Source of the DNA: Buttiauxella noackiae ATCC 51607
Lineage (GTDB): Bacteria; Pseudomonadota; Gammaproteobacteria; Enterobacterales; Enterobacteriaceae
Assembly (NCBI RefSeq): GCF_001654865.1
Contig: NZ_LXEO01000008.1
Coordinates: 62,001-126,000 of the forward strand
Length of the DNA: 64,000 nt
Direction of reading: 5' to 3'
Shown: positions 1 through 8,065 of the stretch, piece by piece
How the letters are laid out: the number at the start of each line of letters is the position of its first letter
Numbering within the stretch: the stretch's first letter is position 1
The notes under the pieces: generated by a model
The model's input: the letters and a program-made list of their open reading frames with translations, nothing else
Database searches by the model: none
Told to the model about the DNA's origin: nothing
Made by a program: the position numbers and the translations under genes

Positions 1-627
1 TCGCGTATTGACGAATTGCTTGCTTTGCTCGGTCTGGAAGCTGAGCAATTTCGTGACCGTTACCCACATCAACTTTCAGGCGGACAACAACAACGTGTGG
101 GTGTCGCGCGGGCGCTGGCGGCCGACCCGGAAGTGCTACTGATGGATGAGCCGTTTGGGGCGTTAGACCCGGTAACACGCGGCGCGCTTCAGCAAGAGAT
201 TATTCGCATCCACCAACTGCTTGGACGCACCATTGTGCTGGTTACGCATGATATCGACGAAGCGCTGACGCTTGCTGACCGCATTGTGTTAATGGATGGG
301 GGAAAGGTGATTCAGCAAGGTACGCCGCTGGAGTTGTTAACTCACCCGGCGACAGATTTTGTACGTGACTTCTTTGGTCGCAGCGAGTCAGGTGTGCGCT
401 TGTTATCGTTGCGCCAGGTTGCAGATCGCGTACGAACACAGGAACGTTTAGAGGGCGAACCGATCAGTGAAACGATCACTCTGCGTGAGGCACTATCGCT
501 GTTTGTTGACCGCCAGTGCCAACAGTTGCCGGTAGTAAATCAGCAAGGCGAACCCTGTGGCGTACTGCATTTTAGTGATTTAGTGCGCGGTGAAGAGCTA
601 CGAGGTGAAAATGCGCCTGTTACGTGA
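1..627 (+). CDS. yehX: Osmoprotectant ABC transporter ATPase YehX (5' end missing)
   Basis: The reading frame is open from the first base, so the N-terminus and Walker A lie outside the window. Visible ABC ATPase parts are the signature LSGGQQQR, the Walker B stretch LLMDEP with the D-loop FGALDP, and the H-loop histidine in LVTHD. The last 80 or so residues form a CBS-like tail, as in the glycine betaine/carnitine/choline ATPase family (OpuCA/ProV-like). The gene overlaps yehW by 17 nt. In E. coli the YehZYXW (OsmU-type) system imports compatible solutes and is induced by osmotic and stationary-phase stress. Identity rests on similarity and on yehW, yohO and mlrA following in the E. coli order. 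Confidence 0.9.
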   Translation, partial: SRIDELLALLGLEAEQFRDRYPHQLSGGQQQRVGVARALAADPEVLLMDEPFGALDPVTRGALQQEIIRIHQLLGRTIVLVTHDIDEALTLADRIVLMDGGKVIQQGTPLELLTHPATDFVRDFFGRSESGVRLLSLRQVADRVRTQERLEGEPISETITLREALSLFVDRQCQQLPVVNQQGEPCGVLHFSDLVRGEELRGENAPVT

Positions 628-1342
628 TCCGTTACTGTGGTTGATTGCTCTCTTTATCGCACTGCTGGTGGTGATGCCATACAGTAGCTCATTGTTCAGT
701 TGGCTGTTTCCAGAACTGGAAAGGCCGCTTTATCAACAAGATAGTTTTATTGCGCTGGCGTTAAAGCACTTCATGCTGGTTGGGGTTTCAAGCGTAGTGG
801 CGATTGTTATTGGTATGGGGCTTGGCATTGCAGTGACGCGGCCTGCGGGGCTGGAATTTCGATCTCTGGTTGAAACCATCGCTGCCGCCGGGCAAACATT
901 CCCGCCCGTAGCGGTGTTGGCGATAGCCGTGCCGGTGATGGGGTTTGGCCAGCAGCCTGCGATTATCGCCCTGGTGCTATACGGCTTGCTGCCTATTTTA
1001 CAGGGAACACTGGCTGGAATTGGCTCAGTGCCGGAAGCAACCAAAGAGATTGCGTTGGGCGCCGGTATGAGCCGCTGGCAGATGTTGAGAAAAGTTGAGT
1101 TGCCACTGGCAGCACCGGTGATTCTGGCAGGGATTCGCACTTCGGTGATTATTAATATCGGGACTGCGGCGATTGCATCAACCGTTGGTGCCAGCACTTT
1201 AGGCTCGCCGATAATCATTGGCTTGAGCGGTTTTAACACCGCCTATGTTATTCAGGGGGCTGTGCTGGTCGCGATGGCGGCAATTGTTATTGACCGCCTG
1301 TTTGAACGTCTTTTGCGCTACATCACGCGTTATGAAGGATGA
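611..1342 (+). CDS. yehW: Osmoprotectant ABC transporter permease YehW
   Basis: Inner-membrane permease of the YehZYXW osmoprotectant importer. From the ATG at 611 it is 243 residues, the E. coli length, and begins [22 protein letters not shown] ribosome-binding site lies just upstream, which favours this start over the upstream in-frame one at 590. About six hydrophobic segments are visible. The permease signature with EAA-like loop is near residues 135-165 ([22 protein letters not shown]). It is translationally coupled to yehX. Its 3' end overlaps the convergent small gene yohO by 20 nt. Confidence 0.93.
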   Translation: MRLLRDPLLWLIALFIALLVVMPYSSSLFSWLFPELERPLYQQDSFIALALKHFMLVGVSSVVAIVIGMGLGIAVTRPAGLEFRSLVETIAAAGQTFPPVAVLAIAVPVMGFGQQPAIIALVLYGLLPILQGTLAGIGSVPEATKEIALGAGMSRWQMLRKVELPLAAPVILAGIRTSVIINIGTAAIASTVGASTLGSPIIIGLSGFNTAYVIQGAVLVAMAAIVIDRLFERLLRYITRYEG

Positions 1343-1430
1343 CGATATAACCCATCAGCATCACGCCGCCAATTCCGCCGATAGCCATTACCAGCATGCC
1401 GCCCACCAAGGCTATTTTACTTAGTTTCAT
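1323..1430 (-). CDS. yohO: Small membrane protein YohO
   Basis: A 35-codon gene on the minus strand, ATG at 1430 and TGA at 1323-1325. The product starts [11 protein letters not shown], has a glycine-rich hydrophobic core [11 protein letters not shown] (residues 15-25), and ends LHNA. E. coli YohO is also 35 residues, shares the [11 protein letters not shown] core and lies between mlrA and yehW, exactly as here. The protein would be a single-span inner-membrane peptide of unknown function. The 3' end runs 20 nt into the end of yehW on the opposite strand, which is unusual for so short a gene. Confidence comes from conserved length, core motif and position. Confidence 0.85.
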   Translation of the reverse strand: MKLSKIALVGGMLVMAIGGIGGVMLMGYIVILHNA

Positions 1431-1505
1431 CTTTATGTCCGCTCCATACGTTACGCAGGCGATTATAAGATGAAGCGGGCTTGTTAATGAACTATTAACT
1501 TTGCC

Positions 1506-2261
1506 TTATGCGCGTTCGGTCGACTGCCCGTTGCTCATCAGTGGGAAAATTTGCAGTCCTGCACAGCGCCAAAGCTCCAGTTGGTCGAGCTGATGGGTGG
1601 TCGGTGTATCGCCACACCACACCAGCAATGTCTGATGAGCAAAAAGCTCAGGTCGCAGTTGATGGAGCGGATGGGCCAGAACATCAATACGCCAACCTTG
1701 CTGGATTGCCATCCATGCAGCCATCCACAAGCGCGTGGTATCCGGCGTGTCCCAACCCACCAATAACGCATCTTTTCCGCTGCGTTTACGCGCCGACGCG
1801 AGGCATAGCGCAATGTAGTTGATCAGTGCGCCGTCCAGTAGGCTAAGCAGGGTGTTCAATGTGACTTGATGGCATTGCAGGCGGCGGCGAAGGGGAGTGT
1901 AAAGCTGGTGAACGAGGGTTTCTGCGGGATAATCACGGCCAATGTCAGCCATCCAGGTACGTAATCGGTTCGGGCTGCCGCTTTGCAAATGGTGGAGCAG
2001 CAGTTCCTGGCGCTCACGCCAGCCGCTTTCCAGATCCTGAAGCTCGCAGCCCAATAAGGCTTTCACCTTGCCGACCTGAACGCCGTTTTCAATCCAGCGT
2101 TTGATTTCACGGATACGTTCGATGTCGTCATCGTCAAACAAGCGATGCCCGCCATCCGTGCGCTGAGGTTTTAATAACCCATAACGTCGTTGCCAGGCAC
2201 GCAACGTCACGGGGTTAATATCGCAAAGCACAGCCACTTCACCGATGGTATAAAGCGCCAT
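1506..2261 (-). CDS. mlrA: MerR-family transcriptional regulator MlrA
   Basis: DNA-binding activator of 251 residues. The N-terminal winged helix-turn-helix of the MerR family spans residues 1-70 (start MALYTIGEVAVLCDINPVTL, then RRYGLLKPQRTDGGHR). The C-terminal half resembles the B12-binding-like domain typical of MlrA. In E. coli, MlrA activates csgD and so curli and biofilm formation, and is itself under RpoS control. It is convergent with yehXW and yohO, as in E. coli. The ERIC array begins about 70 bp upstream of its start codon, so its promoter region is short or lies partly within repeats. Confidence 0.92.
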   Translation of the reverse strand: MALYTIGEVAVLCDINPVTLRAWQRRYGLLKPQRTDGGHRLFDDDDIERIREIKRWIENGVQVGKVKALLGCELQDLESGWRERQELLLHHLQSGSPNRLRTWMADIGRDYPAETLVHQLYTPLRRRLQCHQVTLNTLLSLLDGALINYIALCLASARKRSGKDALLVGWDTPDTTRLWMAAWMAIQQGWRIDVLAHPLHQLRPELFAHQTLLVWCGDTPTTHQLDQLELWRCAGLQIFPLMSNGQSTERA

Positions 2262-2332
2262 GTTATCCCCACAATCTGCTCGGGAAGCCCCCGTATAAAT
2301 GTAGTCAGTGGCGATAATTTTGGTGAACTATT

Positions 2333-2834
2333 TATACCCTTCATACTTCAAGACGCATCTTTGCTGACTGCGTTCACTCGCCCGAATCACTTACTGATGT
2401 AAGCTCATCGGGACTCGTTTTCTTGCCGCCGCGATGCAACTCGAATTATTTTGGGTATATACCCTTCATACTTCAAGACGCATCTTTGTTGGCTGCGTTC
2501 ACTCGCCCGAATCACTTACTGATGTAAGCTCATCGGGACTCGTTTTCTTGCCGCCGCGATGCAACTCGAATTGTTTTGGGTATATACCCTTCATACTTCA
2601 AACCGCATCTTTGCTGACAGCGTTCACTCGCCCGAATCACTTACTGATGTAAGTTCATCGGGACTCGTTTTCTTGCCGCCGCGATGCAACTCGAATTATT
2701 TTGGGCATATACCCTTCATACTTCAAGCCGCATCTTTGCTAACTGCGTTCACTCGCCCGAATCACTTACTGATGTAAGCTCATCGGGACTCACTATCTTA
2801 CTGCCTTGATTCAACTCGAATTATCTAAGGTATA
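2333..2834. repeat. Tandem array of four ERIC (IRU) elements, 125-bp period
   Basis: Four consecutive copies begin TATACCC at 2333, 2458, 2583 and 2708, an exact 125-bp period. Adjacent copies share the TATA at their junctions. Each copy has the ERIC end CATACTTCAA, the central palindrome ATCACTTACTGATGTAAG flanked by CCCGA and TCGGG arms, and the other end CAACTCGAATTATTTTGGG. The first three are nearly identical. The fourth differs more at its roxA-proximal end (CACTATCTTACTGCC). ERIC elements are imperfect palindromes of about 127 bp found between enterobacterial genes and not known to encode protein. The array fills almost the whole gap between mlrA and roxA. Confidence 0.93.
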
Positions 2835-2862
2835 GATCTGTCGTTAAGTCATTGGATCAGAT

Positions 2863-3984
2863 TTAGTCGTCGAAATACCAGTAGCCCTGATTAACCAGCT
2901 CAGTCAGTACGTTAACAAATTCCGGATTCTCTAACGCGTCGCCGAGTTCTGTTTGACCAAGGGTGGTGTAACGGCACAATGCATCCGCTGCTGCCGGGAC
3001 AGGCGCTTCCATTGCTTCGCTATTGACGAAGAACTCACCGTCAACATTCAGCACGCGTAAACCGCTCAGACGTGTCAGGTTTTCGCCACCCATTAACGCA
3101 TCAAGGATTTCATCTTGCTGATATGGCGGCTCTGCGGGGGCAACATCCAGTTCGTGGCGCGGTGTGGTAACAAAGCGGCCGAACCACTGCTTGAAATCTT
3201 CCGGCTGGCTGATGACTTCCATCATCATGTCACGCAGGCGATTAAGTTCGTAGCCTTCAACTTTGCCAGGATGTTCGCGAACGGTTAAGTCAGGATCGCT
3301 GTAGTGCTCACCACCCAGATCGTTTTCCAACGCGTAATCAGCAAAACTACTGATCAAATCACGGCCATTTGGCCCACGGAAACCGACGGAATAGTTGAGT
3401 GCAGTTTCGTGAGTGAAACCATCATGTGGGAAGCCCGGTGGAATATACAGAATATCGCCACGTTCCAGGTCTTGATCAATGATTGGCTCGAACGGATCAA
3501 CATGCAACAACGCAGGATGTGGGCAGAACTGGCGCATTGGCAGTTTGTCACCCACGCGCCAGCGACGGCTACCCATTCCCTGAATAATAAACACATCGTA
3601 TTGATCGATATGGGGTCCAACACCGCCGCCAGGTACGGAGAAAGAGATCATCAGATCGTCTAAACGCCAGTCTGGCAATACGCGGAACGGGCGCACCAGT
3701 TCAGCAGATGGTGCATGCCAGTGGTTAACGGCTTGCGCCAGCAATGACCAACCAGTATCACCGAGGTTGTCAAAATGCTCGAAAGGACCGTTGGCGGCCT
3801 GCCATTGACCATTAGTATGGCTGACCAGTCGGCTATCCACCTCTGCTTCCATGGCAAGACCGGCTAATTCATCCGGAGTAATCGGATCGACAAAATCAGG
3901 AAACGCATTTTTTAAGATGACCGGCTTTTTTTGCCAGTATTTTTCTAAGAATTCAGGCCAGTCTAAATTAAGTTGATAATCCAT
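2863..3984 (-). CDS. roxA: Ribosomal protein uL16 arginine 3-hydroxylase RoxA (YcfD)
   Basis: JmjC-type Fe(II)/2-oxoglutarate oxygenase that hydroxylates an arginine of ribosomal protein L16 (uL16). It is 373 residues, the E. coli length. The iron triad is visible: H125 and D127 in GPHIDQYDVF and H187 in PPGFPHDG. These match the positions known for YcfD. The C-terminal third holds the dimerisation and winged-helix regions. In E. coli the gene sits near phoPQ. Here it lies between the ERIC array and dinG, so it has moved. It is divergent from dinG. Confidence 0.96.
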   Translation of the reverse strand: MDYQLNLDWPEFLEKYWQKKPVILKNAFPDFVDPITPDELAGLAMEAEVDSRLVSHTNGQWQAANGPFEHFDNLGDTGWSLLAQAVNHWHAPSAELVRPFRVLPDWRLDDLMISFSVPGGGVGPHIDQYDVFIIQGMGSRRWRVGDKLPMRQFCPHPALLHVDPFEPIIDQDLERGDILYIPPGFPHDGFTHETALNYSVGFRGPNGRDLISSFADYALENDLGGEHYSDPDLTVREHPGKVEGYELNRLRDMMMEVISQPEDFKQWFGRFVTTPRHELDVAPAEPPYQQDEILDALMGGENLTRLSGLRVLNVDGEFFVNSEAMEAPVPAAADALCRYTTLGQTELGDALENPEFVNVLTELVNQGYWYFDD

Positions 3985-4016
3985 TTTTTGATACCAGTGG
4001 AGGATAAACGGGCTCG

Positions 4017-4022
4017 ATTATA
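4017..4022 (-). promoter_or_regulatory. Putative roxA -10 element
   Basis: A perfect TATAAT on the minus strand about 33 bp upstream of the roxA ATG, in the 165-bp divergent roxA-dinG gap. No good -35 hexamer stands at 17 bp, so this is only a candidate. Confidence 0.4.
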
Positions 4023-4117
4023 GAGAAGGTACGCCGCAGACCGCCTTGTCATGAGTCAAGGCTTGCTCACAGTGGTTGCGAAAAAACAATACAGCCTGGC
4101 TTTAAAAAGTGGGACAA

Positions 4118-4137
4118 TAGTGGCTGTTTATACAGTA
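4118..4137 (+). promoter_or_regulatory. LexA (SOS) box of dinG
   Basis: The 20-bp stretch TAGTGGCTGTTTATACAGTA lies 12 bp before the dinG ATG. As I recall it, the E. coli dinG box reads TATTGGCTGTTTATACAGTA, one base different. The change turns the left half-site from TTG to GTG, so the left half is weaker and the right CAG is intact. It should place dinG-ybiB under SOS control. Confidence 0.85.
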
Positions 4138-4149
4138 AAAGTGGTTTTT

Positions 4150-6309
4150 ATGGCCTTGTCCTCCGCTCAAAAAGAGCAAATCGCCGCCTGGTATAAGGCG
4201 CTACAGCAGCAGATCCCAGACTTTATTCCGCGCTCTCCGCAACGGCAAATGATTGCCGAAGTGGCGAAAACGCTCGCGGGTGAAGCAGGGCGTCATCTGG
4301 CGATTGAGGCTCCAACTGGCGTGGGAAAAACGCTTTCATACCTGATCCCCGGTATCGCTATTGCACGCGGCGAGCAAAAAACGCTGGTAGTCAGCACCGC
4401 GAACGTTGCTCTTCAGGATCAAATCTTCAGCAAAGATTTGCCGCTGTTGCGCAAAATTATTCCCGACCTGAAATTTACCGCAGCATTTGGTCGTGGGCGT
4501 TACGTTTGCCCGCGCAACCTTGCAGCCCTTGCGACGGACAATGCCTCACAGGGCGATCTGCTGGCATTTCTCGAAGATGAAATGGCGCCAACCAGCAAAG
4601 ATGAACAGCAGCGTTGCGTAAAACTGAAGACCGATCTAGATGCCTACAAATGGGATGGGTTACGTGACCACACTTCGCAAAATATTGATGATGATCTCTG
4701 GCGGCGCCTGAGCACTGATAAAGCAAGTTGCCTGGGGCGTAATTGCCACTGGTATCGTGAATGTCCGTTCTTTGTGGCGCGACGTGAAATAGACGATGCT
4801 GAAGTGGTGGTCGCCAACCACGCGCTGGTCATGGCCGCGATGGAAAGTGACGCGGTTCTACCGGAAGCAAAAAACCTGTTGCTGATTTTAGATGAAGGCC
4901 ACCATCTGCCGGATGTGGCTCGCGATGCGCTGGAAATGAGCGCCGAGGTCACCCCCGGTTACAGCCGCTTGCAGTTTGATCTGTTCACCAAACTGGTCGA
5001 AACCTGCATGGCTCAGTTCCGCCCGAAAAGCCCGCCACCACTGACGAATCCTGAACGCCTGACCAATCATTGCGATGAAATTCATGAACTGCTGAGTTCG
5101 TTTAGCAACATCGTTTCGTTGTGGTTACCCGGCGAGCATGAAGCTGAACATCGCTTTGAAATGGGCATTCTGCCCGAAGAAATCATGGTGATTTGCAAGC
5201 GACTGGCGAAGCTGATGGAAGGATTGCGCAGTCTGTCTGAGGCCTTGCTGAACGATCTCGGTGAAAAAACCGGAACACACGATATTGTACGTTTGCACCG
5301 CTCACTTTTGCACATGAACCGTGCGTTAGGCTATTTCGAAACGCAGAGCAAACTGTGGCGGCTTTCAGCAATGGAGCAGGCATCGGGAGCGCCTGTGTCG
5401 AAATGGGTGACGCGTGAAATCCGCGAAGGGCAGCCGCATCTGTATTTCCATTGTGTGGGAATTCGTGTGTGTGATCAGTTAGAAAAACTGGTCTGGCGCA
5501 ACGTTCCGCATGTGATTGTGACTTCCGCAACGTTGCGCTCGCTGAATAAATTCGACCGTCTGCAAGAGATGAGTGGGTTGGATGAAGATGCGGGTGACAG
5601 ATTTATTGCGCTGGACTCGCCATTCAACCATGTCGAGCAAGGGAAACTGGTGATTCCGCAGTTAACGGTTGAGCCGACCATGGAAAACGAAGCTCAACAT
5701 TTGGCTGAAATGGCGGCATTTTTCCGTGCTGAACTGGCAAAAGGTGAGCATAAAGGCATGCTGGTGCTATTTGCCAGCAACCGTGCAATGCAGGTATTCC
5801 TGACGCATGTCACCGATTTGCGCCTGACATTACTGGTGCAAGGGGATATGCCACGTTACAGGCTGGTGGAGCTGCACCGTAAACGCGTCGAGCAGGGCGA
5901 AACCAGCGTGCTGGTTGGTTTACAATCTTTTGCTGAAGGGCTTGATTTAAAGGGTGATTTACTCAGTCAGGTACATATCCATAAAATCGCTTTCCCGCCT
6001 ATCGACAGCCCAGTGGTGCTCACTGAGGGTGAATGGTTAAAAACCCTGAAACGCTATCCTTTTGAAGTGCAGAGCTTACCAAGTGCATCATTTAATCTTA
6101 TTCAACAAGTTGGGCGTTTAATTCGTAGTCATGGCTGTTATGGTGAGGTAGTGATTTATGACCGCCGCCTGTTGACCAAAAATTATGGTCAACGTTTACT
6201 GGGTGCGTTACCGGTGTTTCCAATCAGCCAACCCGAGGCGTCAGCAGCTAAACTGATTGATACCACGCCGAAAAAGACGGTACGGCGCAAACGTGTGAGC
6301 AAGAAATAG
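4150..6309 (+). CDS. dinG: ATP-dependent 5'-3' DNA helicase DinG
   Basis: SOS-induced iron-sulfur superfamily 2 helicase that unwinds D-loops, R-loops and forked DNA. From the ATG at 4150 it is 719 residues and begins MALSSAQKEQIAAWY like E. coli DinG (716 aa). The upstream in-frame start at 4051 would read through the LexA box and is rejected. Walker A is APTGVGKT (54-61), and the Walker B DEGH is at 248-251. The four [4Fe-4S] cysteines are C120, C194, C199 and C205, the positions known in E. coli. Motif VI is QQVGRLIRS near the C-terminus. ybiB follows after 14 bp. Confidence 0.97.
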   Translation: MALSSAQKEQIAAWYKALQQQIPDFIPRSPQRQMIAEVAKTLAGEAGRHLAIEAPTGVGKTLSYLIPGIAIARGEQKTLVVSTANVALQDQIFSKDLPLLRKIIPDLKFTAAFGRGRYVCPRNLAALATDNASQGDLLAFLEDEMAPTSKDEQQRCVKLKTDLDAYKWDGLRDHTSQNIDDDLWRRLSTDKASCLGRNCHWYRECPFFVARREIDDAEVVVANHALVMAAMESDAVLPEAKNLLLILDEGHHLPDVARDALEMSAEVTPGYSRLQFDLFTKLVETCMAQFRPKSPPPLTNPERLTNHCDEIHELLSSFSNIVSLWLPGEHEAEHRFEMGILPEEIMVICKRLAKLMEGLRSLSEALLNDLGEKTGTHDIVRLHRSLLHMNRALGYFETQSKLWRLSAMEQASGAPVSKWVTREIREGQPHLYFHCVGIRVCDQLEKLVWRNVPHVIVTSATLRSLNKFDRLQEMSGLDEDAGDRFIALDSPFNHVEQGKLVIPQLTVEPTMENEAQHLAEMAAFFRAELAKGEHKGMLVLFASNRAMQVFLTHVTDLRLTLLVQGDMPRYRLVELHRKRVEQGETSVLVGLQSFAEGLDLKGDLLSQVHIHKIAFPPIDSPVVLTEGEWLKTLKRYPFEVQSLPSASFNLIQQVGRLIRSHGCYGEVVIYDRRLLTKNYGQRLLGALPVFPISQPEASAAKLIDTTPKKTVRRKRVSKK

Positions 6310-6323
6310 AAAGGAGAATCTGA

Positions 6324-7292
6324 GTGGATTACCGTAAGATCATTAAAGAAGTCGGGCGCGGTAAGAACCATGCTCGCGATCTGGATTTTGACACCGCTCG
6401 TGGCTTATATGCCCACATGCTCAGAGGTGAAGTACCAGAACTGGAGTTGGGTGGGGTACTGATTGCATTGCGAATCAAAGGGGAAGGCGAGGCGGAAATG
6501 CTCGGTTTCTATGACGCGATGAAGCACCACATGATTTCTCTTACGCCTCCAGCCAACAAACCGATGCCAATTGTTATCCCCTCTTACAATGGTGCTCGCA
6601 AACAAGCGAACCTCACGCCATTGCTAGCTATCTTGCTTAATCGCCTTGGATTTCCGGTGGTTGTGCATGGGGTTAGTCACGATCCAACGCGTGTATTAAC
6701 GGAAACCATTTTTACACTGATGGGCATTGAACCAACGTTACATGCGGGTCAGGCGCAAGCCAAACTGGAATCCCATCACCCGGTTTATATTCCTGTCAGT
6801 GCGCTTTGCCCTCCGATGGAAGATCAGCTCGCAATGCGCTGGCGTATGGGGGTTCGTAACAGCGCGCACACACTTGCCAAACTGGCGACCCCATTTGAAG
6901 AAGATGCCGCATTGCGTCTTGCCAGTGTTTCCCATCCTGAATATGTCCCGAAAGTCGCAAAATTCTTTGCCGATATTGGCGGCCGTGGCTTGCTGATGCA
7001 TGGAACCGAAGGGGAAGTGTACGCGAATCCGCAACGCTGCCCACAGATTACACTTATCGACAGCTTCGGCTCGCGTGTAGTGAGTGAGCGCCAGACGGAA
7101 GTCAGCGACAAGGAAGTGGTTCTGCCTGTTGGAAAAGATCCGGAAGTGACCGCCCGCTGGATTGAGCGTTGCGTTGCAGGTGTTGAACCCGTACCGCAGT
7201 CATTAAAAACACAGATGGCATGTTGTCTTGTCGCAACGGGGGAAGCTTTGACATATGAGGAAGGTTTAGCCCGCGTTAATCAGGTCTTCTGA
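6324..7292 (+). CDS. ybiB: YbiB, TrpD2-type DNA-binding protein
   Basis: A 322-residue protein with the anthranilate phosphoribosyltransferase fold. Family members (TrpD2) bind nucleic acid rather than catalyse phosphoribosyl transfer. The start is GTG at 6324, preceded by AAGGAGA, and gives MDYRKIIKEVGRGKNHARD as in E. coli. The phosphoribosyltransferase-like core follows (PIVIPSYNGARKQANLTPLL). It is the second gene of the LexA-controlled dinG operon, consistent with a role in DNA damage. No terminator with a T-tract on the plus strand is evident after the stop. Confidence 0.92.
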   Translation: MDYRKIIKEVGRGKNHARDLDFDTARGLYAHMLRGEVPELELGGVLIALRIKGEGEAEMLGFYDAMKHHMISLTPPANKPMPIVIPSYNGARKQANLTPLLAILLNRLGFPVVVHGVSHDPTRVLTETIFTLMGIEPTLHAGQAQAKLESHHPVYIPVSALCPPMEDQLAMRWRMGVRNSAHTLAKLATPFEEDAALRLASVSHPEYVPKVAKFFADIGGRGLLMHGTEGEVYANPQRCPQITLIDSFGSRVVSERQTEVSDKEVVLPVGKDPEVTARWIERCVAGVEPVPQSLKTQMACCLVATGEALTYEEGLARVNQVF

Positions 7293-7319
7293 TTAACGGC
7301 AGTTTGACGGAAAAATGAC

Positions 7320-7349
7320 AAAAAAAGCCCGCGATAAATGGTCGCGGGC
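7320..7349 (-). terminator. Rho-independent terminator facing ybiJ
   Basis: Stem GCCCGCGA (7327-7334) and TCGCGGGC (7342-7349) with a 7-nt loop. The A-run at 7320-7326 becomes a U-tract on the minus strand. It probably ends the ybiJ transcript, about 130 bp after its stop, and the hairpin may also slow dinG-ybiB transcription from the other side. Confidence 0.65.
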
Positions 7350-7423
7350 AACAAGGGTTATAACAGAGTCAAACAGGGTGGAGCAGAGCTCCAAAATGAG
7401 GGTGTATCAGGTATTGCTCGGGC

Positions 7424-7480
7424 TACACAAAATAATTCCAGTTGCAATCAACGCGTCTGCAACTTGAAGTATGACGTGTA
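7424..7480. repeat. Internally deleted ERIC remnant (57 bp)
   Basis: The left end TACACAAAATAATTCCAGTT matches one ERIC terminus, and the right end AACTTGAAGTATGACGTGTA matches the other. The central palindrome and about 70 bp are gone. ERIC elements with internal deletions are known. It lies between ybiB and ybiJ, ending one base before the ybiJ stop codon. Confidence 0.75.
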
Positions 7481-7481
7481 A

Positions 7482-7742
7482 CTACTTGTAGATAACCGCA
7501 GTGCCGCTCATCTTGCCGTTAGTGTTAGCTGAAGTGATGGAATACGCACTTGCACCAGCTTCTTGTGCTTTTGCAGCCAGTTTGGCTTCCAGTCCATCCA
7601 GAGTTGTTGCACCAACCGCTGAAACCACACCCACTTTATTTAAGTTCTGAGCTTCAGATGGGTTGATGGATTGTGCAGCGAAAGCACCGAAAGAAAGAGT
7701 AGAAAGGGCGATGGCTGCTACAGCATATTTGATGGTTTTCAT
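7482..7742 (-). CDS. ybiJ: YbiJ, periplasmic DUF1471 (YhcN family) protein
   Basis: An 86-residue secreted protein. It has a Sec signal MKTIKYAVAAIALSTLSFG with likely cleavage after AFA (about residue 22). A DUF1471 domain follows, ending with the family's hallmark GTAVIYK. The ATG at 7742 gives the E. coli length of 86 and a proper signal peptide, while the longer in-frame start does not. DUF1471 proteins (BhsA, McbA, YhcN) are linked to stress and biofilm responses. YbiJ itself has no firm function. A paralogue, mcbA, lies on the far side of the TRAP operon. Confidence 0.9.
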   Translation of the reverse strand: MKTIKYAVAAIALSTLSFGAFAAQSINPSEAQNLNKVGVVSAVGATTLDGLEAKLAAKAQEAGASAYSITSANTNGKMSGTAVIYK

Positions 7743-8030
7743 AATTAATTCTCGCAGGTTATTCTGTTTAAGGTGACGTTGTTCCGTCGATGTGATTATG
7801 GTCACACTTTTAAGCAGAATAATAAATCGAATAGAATTGACCACCTTATTCAAAATTTTTGAAGCTAATGTAACTCATTGAAATGAGTAATGATTAGCAC
7901 GCGAATTATCATCCGTATTTTTGTGACACAGATCCCGCTTCGCTTTTCGCATCTTTTGCTACTTTTTTTCATAAGATAGAACAGGTCTGGCCTGCAATCG
8001 CTTGCGCGTTCTTTTTACGAATGAAGAAAT
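7743..8030. other. ybiJ upstream region, no gene seen
   Basis: AT-rich stretch between ybiJ and the TRAP operon terminator. It should hold the ybiJ promoter on the minus strand. I see no convincing ORF, operator or repeat in it. Confidence 0.4.
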
Positions 8031-8056
8031 AAAAAACGGCCCGAAAGCCGTTTTTT
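8031..8056 (-). terminator. Terminator of the TRAP operon (bidirectional)
   Basis: Stem AAAAAACGGC (8031-8040) and GCCGTTTTTT (8047-8056) with loop CCGAAA. It sits 9 bp after the dctM stop and carries T-runs on both strands. Confidence 0.85.
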
Positions 8057-8065
8057 ATTTAGGGT

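Noticed and set aside
733-1239. 168-codon ORF antisense to yehW
   Set aside because: It lies wholly within yehW on the other strand, with low-complexity composition expected from a hydrophobic gene read backwards.
2434-2777. Two overlapping 72-codon ORFs of almost identical sequence
   Set aside because: They arise only because the same 125-bp ERIC unit is repeated in tandem; there is no ribosome-binding site and the frames cross repeat junctions.
2333-2834. Possible CRISPR array
   Set aside because: The units are contiguous with no unique spacers and match ERIC ends and core; no cas genes nearby.
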